DNA from: Pholis gunnellus
Taxonomy: Eukaryota; Chordata; Actinopteri; Perciformes; Pholidae
Length of the DNA: 64,000 nt
Assembly (NCBI GenBank): GCA_910591455.2
Contig: OU342808.1
Location: forward strand, 28,310,851 to 28,374,850
Direction of reading: 5' to 3'
Below the pieces are notes generated by a model. It made no database searches, had not been told where the DNA came from, and saw only the letters and a program-made list of their open reading frames with translations. Made by a program: the position numbers and the translations under genes. Of the stretch, positions 1-11,727 are shown piece by piece. Each line of letters opens with the position of its first letter. The first letter of the stretch is position 1.

Positions 1-3000
1 TCGTGGTCTGGAGGGTTGTACTTGTAACAGTTGGAGAACATTAACCTGACGTCAGTCGCAAAACTTTGAGGATCACTGTATTCTCCTTTATCCATCTTTT
101 TCTGTTCAGGGGGAGAAAATAGGAAGATTAATTAAAAAAAGAAAATTGCAATCAACGCCATGAAGTGTGTTCTGTGACGATGTCGTGCGAGCGTTACCCG
201 GGCGGTGCTGAGGTCCATGGGATGTTTGATGATGTCATGGTAGTCGTGCAGCTCCAGGGCCTCGGCGTCCACCGGCTTGTAGAAGGGCCAGGCGTAGGCG
301 GCGTGTTTCTTAGAGAGCATCTCCTTCAGGATGGCGTCGCAGTGCTTCATCTGCTCGCCCAGCTTACCGCCCTTACTCCTCCCGGCTCCTCCACCGGCTC
401 CTCCTCCTCCTCCTCCTCCTCCGCCTCCGCCGCCGCCTCCTCCCACCTCGCCCACCGCCACCTCCTCCACCGTCTCCCGGCGGGTCTTGGCGGGTCGGGC
501 GGCGGCCTCGCGGCGGGACAAGCCCAGTTTGGGGGGTTTGGCGTCCTGAGCGGACGGAGAGTCGGCACGACCGGCGGAGATGGCCGACGTGGTGGGAGTG
601 GTGGTGTCAGCTTTCCTCTTCACACCTTTCTTCTGTTTAGAGACACAGACAGGTATGACGACAGGCAGGGAGACACAGACAGGTAGACAGAAAACTCAGT
701 GATGCTGTCTCACAACACACAACTGTTACCTTGACGACGGGCTGTGCAGACGGCATCATGGTTGCCGGGGGCAGCGGGGCAGAGACAGGGGGCGTGGTCT
801 GGACCGGTGTGGGCGTGGCCGAGATGACAGGTGTCTGAGAGGGGGAGGGGGAGGGGTAGGAGGGGGGGGGGGGAGGCTGACTCCGCCTGCTGACTCACTG
901 AGAGAGAGACAGACAGAAGCAGTATTAGTACTGCAGAATACACCAGTATACACCAGTATTAGTACTGCAGAATACACAAGTATACACCAGTATTAGTACT
1001 GCAGAATACACAAGTATACACCAGTATTAGTACTGCAGTATACACCAGTAGCAGCAGTATTAGTACTGCAGAATACACCAGTATACACAAGTATTAGTAC
1101 TGCAGTATATACCAGTAGCAGCAGTATTAGTACTGCAGAATACACCAGTATTAGTACTGCAGTATACACCAGTATACACCAGTATTAGTACTGCAGAATA
1201 CACCAGTATACACCAGTATTAGTACTGCAGAATACACCAGTATACACCAGTATTAGTACTGCAGAATACACAAGTATACACAAGTATTAGTACTGCAGTA
1301 TATACCAGTAGCAGCAGTATTAGTACTGCAGAATACACCAGTATACACAAGTATTAGTACTGCAGTATATACCAGTAGCAGCAGTATTAGTACTGCAGAA
1401 TACACCAGTATTAGTACTGCAGTATACACCAGTATACACCAGTATTAGTACTGCAGTATACACCAGTATACACCAGTATTAGTACTGCAGAATACACCAG
1501 TATACACCAGTATTAGTACTGCAGAATACACAAGTATACACCAGTATTAGTACTGCAGAATACACAAGTATACACCAGTATTAGTACTGCAGAATACACC
1601 AGTATTAGTACTGCAGTATACACCAGTAGCAGCAGTATTAGTACTGCAGAATACACCAGTATACACAAGTATTAGTACTGCAGTATATACCAGTAGCAGC
1701 AGTATTAGTACTGCAGAATACACCAGTATTAGTACTGCAGTATACACCAGTATACACCAGTATTAGTACTGCAGAATACACCAGTATACACCAGTATTAG
1801 TACTGCAGTATACACCAGTATTAGTACTGCAGTATACACCAGTATTAGTACTGCAGAATACACCAGTATACACCAGTATTAGTACTGCAGTATACACCAG
1901 TATTAGTACTGCAGTATACACCAGTATTAGTACTGCAGAATACACCAGTATACACCAGTATTAGTACTGCAGTATACACTAGTATAAACCAGTATTAGTA
2001 CTGCAGTATACACCAGTAGCACCAGTATTAGTACTGCAGTATACACCAGTAGCAGCGGTACTAGTACTGCAGTATACACCAGTAGCAGCAGTATTAGTAC
2101 TGCAGAATACACCAGTAGCAGCAGTATTAGTACTGCAGAATACACCAGTAGCAGCAGTATTAGTACTGCAGTATACACCAGTAGCAGCAGTACTAGTACT
2201 GCAGTATACACCAGTAGCAGCAGTATTAGTACTGCAGAATACACCAGTAGCACCAGTATTAGTACTGCAGTATACACCAGTAGCAGCGGTACTAGTACTG
2301 CAGAATACACCAGTATTAGTACTGCAGTATACACCAGTATACACCAGTATTAGTACTGCAGTATACACCAATATACACCAGTATTAGTACTGCAGAATAC
2401 ACCAGTATTAGTACTGCAGTATACACCAGTATTAGTACTGCAGTATACACCAGTATTAGTACTGCAGTATACACCAGTATACACCAGTATTAGTACTGCA
2501 GTATACACTAGTATAAACCAGTATTAGTACTGCAGTATACACCAGTAGCAGCAGTATTAGTACTGCAGAATACACTAGTAGCAGCAGTATTAGTACTGCA
2601 GAATACACCAGTATACACCAGTATTGGTACTGCAGTATACACTAGTATAAACCAGTATTAGTACTGCAGTATACACCAGTATTAGTACTGCAGAATACAC
2701 CAGTAGCAGCAGTATTAGTACTGCAGTATACACCAGTAGCAGCAGTATTAGTACTGCAGCACACACCAGTAGCAGCAGTATTAGTACTGCAGTATACACC
2801 AGTAGCAGCAGTACTAGTACTGCAGTACTAACCTGTGGTAGCGGCACCGGGCTGTTTGCTCTTGCTCTTGCCTTTGGGAGCTGGAGGCAGCAGAGCGACT
2901 TCTTCTTGAGGCATCTGAGAAACTTTCTGCAGGAAGATCTTCTCTAGAGCCTGAGCCATGAGGACGATGTCATCGGTGGGCTGAAACACACAGACACACA

Positions 3001-5592
3001 GCTGTGATGTTCACACCTGAAGCTGCAGGTATAAACGTATAGAAGTACACACAGTGTGGTAACTGGTGTGTGTACCTTGTTGTAGATGTAACAGTTGGTG
3101 AACATGGTGTTGAAGTCCTGCATGGCTTCACTGGCGCTCCAGTAATAATTGTTCTCCAGACGTTTCTTGATGGTTCCCATGTCCATCGGGTTCTTGATCA
3201 CCTTGTGGTAGTCCTGGAAACATGGTTAGCTTAGCTTAGCATAGCTTAGCAAGGTACTGCCAGGGTTCTCCAGGTTACATTTAAGAACTTTTTCATCGCG
3301 TTAATGTTGAAGCTGGTATAGATCGGGCTTATTAAATCTGTGTCTTACTTTACATAATGCTGGGTAGCTGTGAATTATCATCAATTAATATCATGACATC
3401 ATCATTTATTGATTGATTATATGTTGTACTGTGTCAATCTTAAGATGTAAAGTAAATAAAGCTGATGAATAGTATTTGCCCCTCAGGTGTAGTGGAGGTA
3501 TGAAGAACACGGAAATACTCTAGTTTAGTACTAGTGCCTTAAAATTTAACTTAAGGACAGTACTTGAGTACATGTACTTCCTACCACTGGTAGCAGAGTA
3601 GTTATCGAGTCGTCATTGTGTAGTTATTGTGTAGTTATCGTGTAGTTATCGAGTCGTCATTGTGTAGTTATCGTGTAGTTATCGAGTCGTCATTGTGTAG
3701 TTATCGTGTAGTTATCGAGTCGTCATTGTGTAGTTATCGTGTCGTCATTGTGTAGTTATCGCGTCGTCATTGTGTAGTTATCGAGTCGTCATTGTGTAGT
3801 TATCGTGTCGTCATTGTGTAGTTATCGTGTAGTTATCGAGTCGTCATTGTGTAGTTATCGTGTAGTTATCGAGTCGTCATTGTGTAGTTATCGAGTCGTC
3901 ATTGTGTAGTTATCGCGTCATCATTGTGTAGTTATCGTGTAGTTATCGTGTAGTTATCGAGTCGTCATTGTGTAGTTATCGAGTCGTCATTGTGTAGTTA
4001 TCGCGTCGTCATTGTGTAGTTATCGTGTAGTTTTCGAGTCATCATTGTGTAGTTATCGTGTCGTCATTGTGTAGTTATCGTGTAGTTTTCGAGTCATCAT
4101 TGTGTAGTTATCGTGTCGTCATTGTGTAGTTATCGTGTAGTTTGAGTCATCATTGTGTAGTTATCGCGTCGTCATTGTGTAGTTATCGCGTCGTCATTGT
4201 GTAGTTATCGCGTCGTCATTGTGTAGTTATCGTGTAGTTATCGAGTCGTCATTGTGTAGTTATCGTGTAGTTATCACGTCGTCATTGTGTAGTTATCGTG
4301 TAGTTATCACGTCGTCATTGTGTAGTTATCGTGTAGTTATCGTGTAGTTATCGAGTCGTTATCGTGTAGTTATCGAGTCATTATCGAGTCGTCATTGTGT
4401 AGATATTCTACTGACCCATTCTAACTAATCCACCGATGTAAAGGTGACATTTAACGTTAATGTCACAAACAAAACATTTATTCATGACGTTCTATATTTA
4501 ATCCTTTCGTTAGCAGTTTTAATACTATTAATACTTATTATTGAGGATATAACTCAACGCTTTAGTGAAACGACTCTGCTCCATGTGAAGCGCACAGACG
4601 GAGACGATCCGGTGAGATTGAACATGAAGTGAAGAGGAACTCACCGCCAGGCAGAGTTTGATGGCGTCCACCGGCTGGTAGAAGGGCCACGCGAACTGAT
4701 GCTTCCACAGCGTCTTCACCACCACGTTCTGCATGTACTGCAGCTGGTTGGTCTTTCTGAGATCAGATAACAGACAGAGGAGCCGGTGAAGAACGGGGTC
4801 ATAGATACCGCCGATCAGAAGAAGAAGAACAAATACAACTTCAACATCACGTTGCATTCATTATTGATCCTCGATGTCCACATGAACAGATCCAGATCCC
4901 TTTGTGGTTTGATTATAGCAGCTGGTCTACGAGGATCCACAATACCATCAAAAATACTAAATGTTGTACTTTTACTTTGTTATAGTAATTTATAGTGTTT
5001 TTTCTTGATAAAAACACACAATTCAAATAAAAGATTGTATTTTTATTGATTTATTATTTATAATGATAATGTGTTTAGAGCTCATGTTAGAAGTTAAACA
5101 TCATAATTCATCTCTAATATGTTTTAAATTCATGTGAAAACATCTTCAAACTACTGGATTTATTCTAGTTTATCACCAAAACTACATTTTACAGACTACA
5201 CGTGAACACATCATGATGACGTTATAATGAACCTTCAGTCAGTCCTCATGTTCACTGAGCAGAGCCTGAAGGCATCATGATGTCACTGAAGTGAACCTCG
5301 TTGGTTAGCCGTTAGCGGTGCTGCTAACGTTACTAGCTCTCCTCTGATTGGTTGTTGACAATGAAACATGATCAGAGATCAGAGACTAGAAACACAAGTT
5401 CTACTGAGTCAGTGAACACTTTATTCCAACATTCTGACTTGTTGTCCAACTATTTCTTGGTGCTTTTCAGTGAAATAAAAGGATTGGAGGCATGTCCTAC
5501 CTGCCAGGTTTGGTGGCGTTGGTGACCTCCGGGGGGGCCGGGTTGGTGACGGTGGGGGGGCTGGGGGGCGCAGCCTCGGGGGCGTCCGACAT
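1..5592 (-). CDS. brd3: brd3, BET-family double bromodomain protein (5' half of gene, C-terminus beyond window)
   Basis: BET proteins bind acetylated histone tails in the nucleus and recruit transcription factors and P-TEFb. Coding exons read on the minus strand: 5501-5592 (ATG at 5590-5592), 4645-4756, 3076-3213, 2833-2980, 730 to about 893, 198-632 and 1-101 (open at the window edge). Bromodomain 1 has the WPF shelf in FAWPFYQPVDAIK and the acetyl-lysine Asn in NCYIYNKPTDD. Bromodomain 2 has YAWPFYKPVDAEALEL and NCYKYNPPDH. Between them lie a Pro-rich linker, motif A (VKRKADTTTPTTSAI) and a poly-Gly run near 392-440. The EALEL wording in bromodomain 2 fits BRD3 better than BRD2 (ASALGL, from memory), and the 9q34-like neighbours agree. 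The acceptor of the 730 exon is uncertain: only AG at 894-895 keeps frame, and it is a weak site beside a stop-containing alternative. Whether this is the a or b teleost copy cannot be decided here. Confidence 0.93.
906..2826. repeat. 1.9-kb minisatellite in brd3 intron, PstI-site-rich units
   Basis: A core of about 24 bp built on CAGTATTAGTACTGCAG is repeated, with 9-10 bp spacers (CAGTATACAC, CAGTAGCAG). It fills almost the whole intron between the coding exons at 2833-2980 and 730-893. The array reaches to within a few bases of the splice donor at 2832/2833, so the donor bases GTTAGTACTG look like part of a repeat unit. On the gene-sense strand each unit contains CTGCAG followed by TACTAATAC, which resembles an acceptor AG and a branch point. 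Confidence 0.95.
3598..4405. repeat. 22-bp minisatellite (GTGTAGTTATCG / AGTCGTCATT)
   Basis: A tandem array in the brd3 intron between the exons at 4645 and 3213. Units combine an 11-bp GTGTAGTTATC module with a second 11-bp module GAGTCGTCATT, in irregular order. The flanks at 3214-3597 and 4406-4644 are unique AT-rich intron with no recognisable feature. Confidence 0.93.
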
Positions 5593-5675
5593 GGTGGACG
5601 ACGGTGACGCAGCAATGCACTGTGGGATATCAGTGTCTGACCTAAAGGTGAAAAAACAACTCCCTCTGTATTCTG

Positions 5676-5751
<76 letters not shown>

Positions 5752-7250
5752 GGCGGGGGGGCACACAGGTGTGTGTTCAGTTCAGGTGTAGTTGGTGGTG
5801 CCGATTCTTCAGCTCGATGTATCCTCTGAGGAGACAAACTCCCATCGCACAACCTGAGAGACAGAGACGCCGTGAGTTAAGTTATCAGAGAAACAAGCTG
5901 AGCTAACGTTAGCATCAGACGTCTGGATCTTAAGTATTTGTACACTGTGCTATTAATAATTTTACAGCAGTAGAGCTCTGAAGACTCCTTCCACCAGACT
6001 ACCTGCGGTAGAATTTAACACCTGGACCACAACCCGCCTGAGACCCAGACCAGTTCTGTTCTACAGTAACAGAGACCGGAGCCTCCTCTAAAGAGTCCAG
6101 ATCAACAGATGTTAAGAGCCCGGCAGCTGCAGACGCTGTTAACAGACACACCGCTAACAGACGCCGCTAACAGACACACCGCTAACAGACACTGTTAATA
6201 GACATACCGCTAACAGACACACTGCTAACAGACATACCGCTAACAGACACACCGCTAACAGACACACTGCTAACAGACACTCTTAATAGACACACTGCTA
6301 ACAGACACCGCTAACAGACACACTGCTAACAGACACTGTTAATAGACACACTGCTAACAGACACTGTTAACAGGCACACTGCTAACAGACACTCTTAATA
6401 GACACACTGCTAACAGACACTCTTAATAGACACACTGCTAACAGACACTCTTAATAGACACACTGCTAACAGACACCGCTAACAGACACTGTTAACAGGC
6501 ACACTGCTAACAGACACTGTTAATAGACACACTGCTAACAGACACTGTTAACAGGCACACTGCTAACAGACACCGCTACAGACACACTGCTAACAGCCAA
6601 ACTAAGCTAATCAAGCTAACAGCCAAACTAAGCTAATCAAGCTAACAGACAAACTAAGCTAATTAAGCTAACACACAACACAATCGAGTCACCATTGACC
6701 CATCCACAGATAATAATAATAATAATAATAATAATATTATACAGACCCCCGCTAGGTGATTTACCGCTGAACGACACATAGATCCTTGCGCTAACTGCTC
6801 AGGTGTGAGCGTGTTTTTTTTTTAACAGGCTAACGAAAACATCCCGTTTATCTCGCTTTAAAAAGATGGCGGGCAAGCACAGGGCAAAATATGAGCTAGG
6901 TGGCTAAGCTAACGGAGCTAGGCTACTTACCGAAGACGTAATTAAACGTCGTAAATAGTATTAATAGCCGTCGTGTTGACGTCTGGAGCGCGTGATGGAG
7001 GTGATATCTTGCCGGTTTGTTCGGTAACGAGCGGATTCACGCGCTCACCGATCCGTTGTGTGCAGATGTTACCGCTCTAGCTAACGAGCCGTTAGCCTGT
7101 TAGCCTGTTAGCTGAGCTTTGTCTGGAGACACACAGCGACACTTCCGCTCCGTTTACCCGCTTAAAGCCACCGGTACCCGGTCAGAGAGGCGGCTCTACT
7201 TCGTGTCTCGGTGCTCCGGGAGGCGTCCGATCGACGGTCGGTTTTATGGA
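5593..7250 (-). promoter_or_regulatory. brd3: brd3 5' leader exons and promoter region
   Basis: Upstream of the brd3 ATG, a pyrimidine-rich acceptor ends at 5642-5643, so the second exon has a leader at 5593-5641. A consensus donor (CG|GTAAGT on the minus strand) at 6930/6931 fits a non-coding first exon that starts somewhere in the CpG-rich stretch at 6931-7250. An AAGATGGCGG motif (YY1-type) lies at 6863-6872, downstream of that donor. The exact transcription start is not visible. The intron between the leader exons holds a (GT)n tract at about 5680-5740 and the 6125-6600 minisatellite. Confidence 0.6.
6125..6600. repeat. 14-bp-type minisatellite (CACTGCTAACAGACA)
   Basis: Short tandem units alternate among ACACCGCTAACAG, CACTGCTAACAGA and CACTGTTAATAGA inside the first brd3 intron. 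The 3' side degrades into GCTAACAGCCAAACTAA units to about 6670, followed by an (AAT)n run at 6708-6735. No coding potential. Confidence 0.9.
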
Positions 7251-7356
7251 AGATTTTGTTTTTTTTATTTAGCGAAGTAGCATAATAGATGAGTTATCAG
7301 CTGTCTCCCGTCTGCGCAGGCGCAGTGGCGAACAGCATCGTGGATGTTGTTGTGAT

Positions 7357-7516
7357 CGGATTGGTTTGCCGGGTTGTCTCCGGTGCTCTGATTGGCTGTG
7401 GGGATTTTACAGGGTTGTGATTGGTCGCTGGGGAGATATGAAGCGCTGTGATTGTCCGGTGAGTTAGATGAAGAGCGGTGATTGGCTGATGTGATTACTG
7501 GACGGCCGTGATTGGC
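7357..7516. promoter_or_regulatory. phased array of inverted CCAAT boxes
   Basis: ATTGG (inverted CCAAT, the NF-Y core) occurs with its A at 7360, 7391, 7420, 7481 and 7511; the copy at 7451 is ATTGT. Spacings are 31, 29, 31, 30 and 30 bp. The surrounding sequence (TGTGATTGGCTG-like) is also partly shared, so the array may be a degenerate 30-bp minisatellite. It lies just upstream of the inferred brd3 promoter. NF-Y binding is inferred from the motif only. Confidence 0.6.
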
Positions 7517-7869
7517 TGGGGAGGTACAACTGGATCAGAATGGCGTTCTCACTGGAACTACGTTTCCCAGCATGCAGCGTAGCAGCAGAGAAGCTGGCCG
7601 AGGCCTGCTACAGAGGATGTTTAAATATATGAGATATGTTTACATTAATACAATAACTGATCTTTATATCGATACATCATCAGATAGATTGAGTCATTTA
7701 GGATATAAACCAAAACATTCAGTCAAATAAGAACCAATGTATTTATTTCGATTAGGATTTAAGTCAATATTTTCTATTGAACTCCCCTTGACACTTATTC
7801 AAATTTACTAAAGAAAAAGTATTCTAACACAGCTCCGGTCTGAGCTAGTCATCAACCTCTGGTTCCTTA

Positions 7870-9420
7870 GTGTTAAAGCTGCATTCTCTCTAGTGTCCAC
7901 CAGGGGGCGACTCCTCTGGTTGTATAGAAGTCTATGAGAAAATGACTCTACTTCTCTCTTGATTTATTACCTCAGTAAACATTGTAAACATGAGTTTATG
8001 GTCTCAATCTCTAGTTTCAAGTCTTCTTCAATACAGCATGATGTTCATTTAGTAAATGATGGTCCATTTAGAGCAGGCATGGGCAAACTACGGCCCGTTG
8101 GGCTTGTTAATCCGGCCCGTCAAATATTGGTACAAAATTGTCCAAATTATAGTAAAGACCGCATTCATTTTGCCTTTTTCCTGCAATACCCGGCGTTTCA
8201 GTTGATCCACTAGATGGCGCACTCCAGACACACTTGAGCTCTGCTGGGTCTGGTCTGGTCTCTATGACGCCCACACCGCCTTCACTGATTGGTTCTTAGC
8301 AGTCACGACTGTCCTTCCCTGGTTCTCCTCACCACTGTCACGTGACCCGGACCGTCCCACAGCCTCGATCACCGATCGGCTACCAGGTTAATTCAACATG
8401 ACGACTGAGTACAGCTGCTGCTGACCGTGTTGTGTTTACCAGCTGCTGTTCAGGTAAAGTCTGCTTCATGAGGAGGAAGCAGCTGTTAATGCAGCGATCA
8501 GTGAGCAGCGTGTCCAGCGGAGGAATCAGACCTACGGAGCGGACTCTGGAGTCACGTTAGCAGCTTTAGGGAGGACGATGGACACACAGCGGAGGACTTT
8601 CCTGATTAATGCTCATTTTGTTCTGCACATCTACGGTGAAGTTCACAGATAAAATGTAAAGGAACTAAACAGGAAATGCTCTCCAGCAGACAGAGAAGAC
8701 TCCAGCAGAGCTACGAGAGAGACGAGTCGACCACATTCATGGATCATAATCTAGTGAACGTGATGTGAACGTGTTCATATTAACGTGAATATGAGGAGAG
8801 AGAGAGACCTGTAACTAACGCTAAGTCTGAAAAATAAAACTTCTCAAACTTTCCACTAAACGTGTCTGTCTGAGTTCATAGAGGAAGATTTTAGAGAAGA
8901 TCTAAAGTATCAAACACGAGCTTTCATTGTTAAAGACTTCATTACTGTCGTATTTTGTTTAGCTAAGCAACCAATCTACTTCCTGTTGACACGGCGCCCA
9001 CATGCCCAGTGCACGTGAAGAGTCACGTGATGTTCGTTTTCAGGCGTTTCAGTCTGGACGGAGATCGTTTCTCCCTTAAACTGGAGGAGTTTGATGCTTC
9101 ACTGAGCATCAGGAGGATGGAGAGGCTGCTGTTTGGCTCTAACTACGTGTGTGAACATCAACAGATCACGTCACTGATCCCAGTGAACTGATGAACACCT
9201 CACGTCTGTCCTGAGAACCACACTGACACCAAACGTTGGTGCCCGGCCACAAAGAGAGAACTCTGTTCTCTCCGTCCGTCTGCTGCCGGCCCGTCGGTCA
9301 CATTCTAAAACTCAACGTGTCCCCTGAGCCTGAGGGTTCGCCCACCGCTGATCAAACAGACCATAAAGCAGGGGACGCTTTATGGGGGCGGGGCTACACA
9401 GTGATTGACAGGTGACTTAC
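7870..9420. repeat. dispersed repeat copy, split by a nested hAT element
   Basis: The left part (about 7872-8073) and the right part (about 9351-9420) together match a continuous copy at about 61380-61645 almost base for base, including GTCCACCAGGGGGCGACTC and the GGGGCGGGGCTACACAGTG end. A third, shorter copy begins near 17075. The family has no coding sequence that I can see and I cannot name it. Between the two halves lies the hAT-like element at 8074-9350. Confidence 0.8.
8074..9350. mobile_element. decayed hAT-type DNA transposon (Charlie/ZBED5-like ends)
   Basis: The left end CAGGCATGGGCAAACTACGG and the inverted right end CAGCGGTGGGCGAAC form imperfect terminal repeats typical of Charlie-type hAT elements. 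Near 9100-9160 on the plus strand a fragment reads LFGSNYVCE, matching the conserved LFGSTYVCE of the hAT C-terminal dimerisation region. The rest of the transposase is unreadable. I see no clear 8-bp target duplication (flanks ATTTAGAG and ATCAAACA). Comparison with the uninterrupted copy near 61580 supports these boundaries. Confidence 0.7.
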
Positions 9421-9429
9421 CCGGACCAC

Positions 9430-9712
9430 CCTACTGCAGGAGCACCTCCTCCAACACACTGATGCAGGAGAACGTTCCTGTGCTCCTCCATGAGACGCTG
9501 CTGTTCACTTCATTTAATACCTTTCTAGTGTAGAGACTGTGCATTTTTATTACTTTATTTTTGATATCATGTAATAGGTCCGGCTCTGTTATTTGATTGT
9601 GTTTTATTATATTGTACATATTGTGCGTTTTACATACTTAATATTAGTATTTTATTGCGTAACTTCGTTTGTCCCCTCGGGGATGAATAAAGTATCTAAA
9701 CTAATCTAATTT
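9430..9712 (+). mobile_element. 3' tail of an L2/CR1-like LINE
   Basis: The segment ends with a short hairpin, CCCCTCGGGG, then GATGAATAAAGTATCTAAAC and short terminal repeats. This arrangement is typical of the 3' ends of fish L2/CR1-like LINEs and of SINEs that share their tails. No reverse transcriptase remains, so this is a 5'-truncated copy. Family assignment is from memory of such tails and is tentative. Confidence 0.5.
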
Positions 9713-9764
9713 TACACACTTTGAAATGTTTCAGATCAAACAGGAAACACAGAAACATCTTTTT

Positions 9765-10159
9765 ATCAAGAAGCTTTATTGTCTTTATCAGAGTGAACAT
9801 CTTCATCATCATCATCATCCTCCTGTTGCTATGGTTCTGTGTGCTGGACTGCAGGAGGCTGTTAACATGCAGCAGACTCAAGCAGACAGACACGAGGACA
9901 GACAGACAGATAGAGGAGCAGACAGACAGACAGACAGACAGAGGAGCAGACAGACAGACAGACAGATAGACAGACAGACAGAGGTAGGTCAGACAAAGAG
10001 GAAGACGAACGGGTGGCAGAGAGGTAGACAGGTGGACAGGTAGTGAGGTAGGGGGACAGACAGACAGGAAGTCAGGAGGACTGTCTGGCTCAGGTAGTGG
10101 CAGACAGACAGGTAGCTATTGTGTTATTTACATACAGGTAGGCAGATGCTATAGAAAGC
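9765..10159 (-). other. nacc2: nacc2 3' untranslated region with poly(A) signal
   Basis: On the minus strand an AATAAA signal (plus-strand TTTATT at about 9775-9780) lies about 380 bases after the nacc2 stop codon. The UTR contains a (CAGA)n stretch at about 9885-9985 and a degenerate extension of it to about 10110. The region also shows long plus-strand reading frames made only of this repeat; they are not genes. Confidence 0.55.
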
Positions 10160-10917
10160 TTATTGGCTGTCTTCCAGAGGCTCCGCCCCCCTCTCTTCTG
10201 TGTCGGCCAATCCCCTGTGAGGAGGGGCGGGCTCCGCAGGCTGAGGGGAGGGGTGGGAGGAGGAGGAAGAGGATGAGAGGGGGAGGTCTGGAGCTTCAGT
10301 CTGTAGCCTCCCTCCTCCGTCTGCCTCGCCGGCCATCGGCGCCTCCTCCACCTGACCCCCCCCACCCGTTCCACCTCCTCCCACACGGGACCCGGCGAAC
10401 TGCAGGTGAGGCAGGAGGGCGGGGGGGGCGGGGGGGGCCGGGGGGGCCTCCTTCTCTCTCTCCCCCGCCGCCTCCCTCTCACGGTACAGCGGAGCCTCCA
10501 GGCCGAGGTAGGAGGCGCTGAGCTGCCGCAGGTCCAGGTCGAAGGGGCTGCTGCTGGGCTGCACCACCGCTTCTCCTCCTCCTCCTCCTCCTCCTCCTCC
10601 TCCTCCTCCTCCCCTCTTAACCTTGCGGGGGTGGGAGGAGGTGGGGAGGCTGTCGGGGAGGAGAGACTGGATCTTGGGGAGCCAACGTTTGCGGACTCTT
10701 CGGGCGTTGGTGCACATGTCGGCCGCAATGACGTTCATCTCACTCTCCTTAAAGTTAGGAGCAAAGTTCTGACAGTAGACTGAGGAGGAGGAGGAGGAGG
10801 AGGAGGAAGAGGAGGAGGAGGAGGAGGAAGAGGAGGAGGAGGAAGAAGAGGAAGAGGAGTGAAATCTCTCAATAGTTCCAAAATATAATAAAAAGACATA
10901 AATCCATGAGTCAGATG

Positions 10918-11004
<87 letters not shown>

Positions 11005-11693
11005 TTACGTTTGACAGTGTTTAACACCCGGTTGTCCAGAGGTTTTCTGCTCGGATCATTGGTGGAGGAGCGGATCCCTGTCCCACAGCTATTGGCCAGA
11101 GTGTTTCTATGGAAACCATAACAACCTAATCAGCACCTATACTGAGCTTTAGACCCCCCCCCCCCCACGGAGCAGTTATGTAAAACAGCAGCAGGATGTA
11201 AAGGAAGCTGCTGACTGTCAGAATGTATTTCTCACACAGCCTCATGTCACATGACGTCTGATGACATCAGACGTCATGTGACATGACGCACGCAGATAGT
11301 CTGGTCTGCGTGCGGGAAACGGTTGATTATGATTCTTCATTTTGAAGTTCTCTCTGTTGGTGGAGGTAATATGAGTCACTGCCCATAACATGCCGATCTA
11401 TCTAACAGTAACCTGCTCTACCGGTCTCTAAACTAGGACCAGGGTCCTGGGTGGACGTCCATGCGATACCTGAGCTAGCAGTTTACCCCTGCTCCCAGTC
11501 TTTATGCTAAGCTAGGCTAACCACATCCAGGATCTCTCTCTCTTAACTCATCGAGATGAAAACAGCGTTTACAAGTTTTTAGCTCACCTGTCGAAGAACG
11601 TAGCCAGCAGTCTCCTGAGCAGAACCTTGTGTTTGACTCCAGCACACAGGTGACAGTTCATCAGCTGACCTCGCGTCATGAACACACCTGAAC

Positions 11694-11727
<34 letters not shown>

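Noticed and set aside
1..5592. brd2 instead of brd3
   Set aside because: Bromodomain 2 reads PVDAEALELHDYHD as in BRD3, and neighbours correspond to human 9q34, where BRD3 lies.
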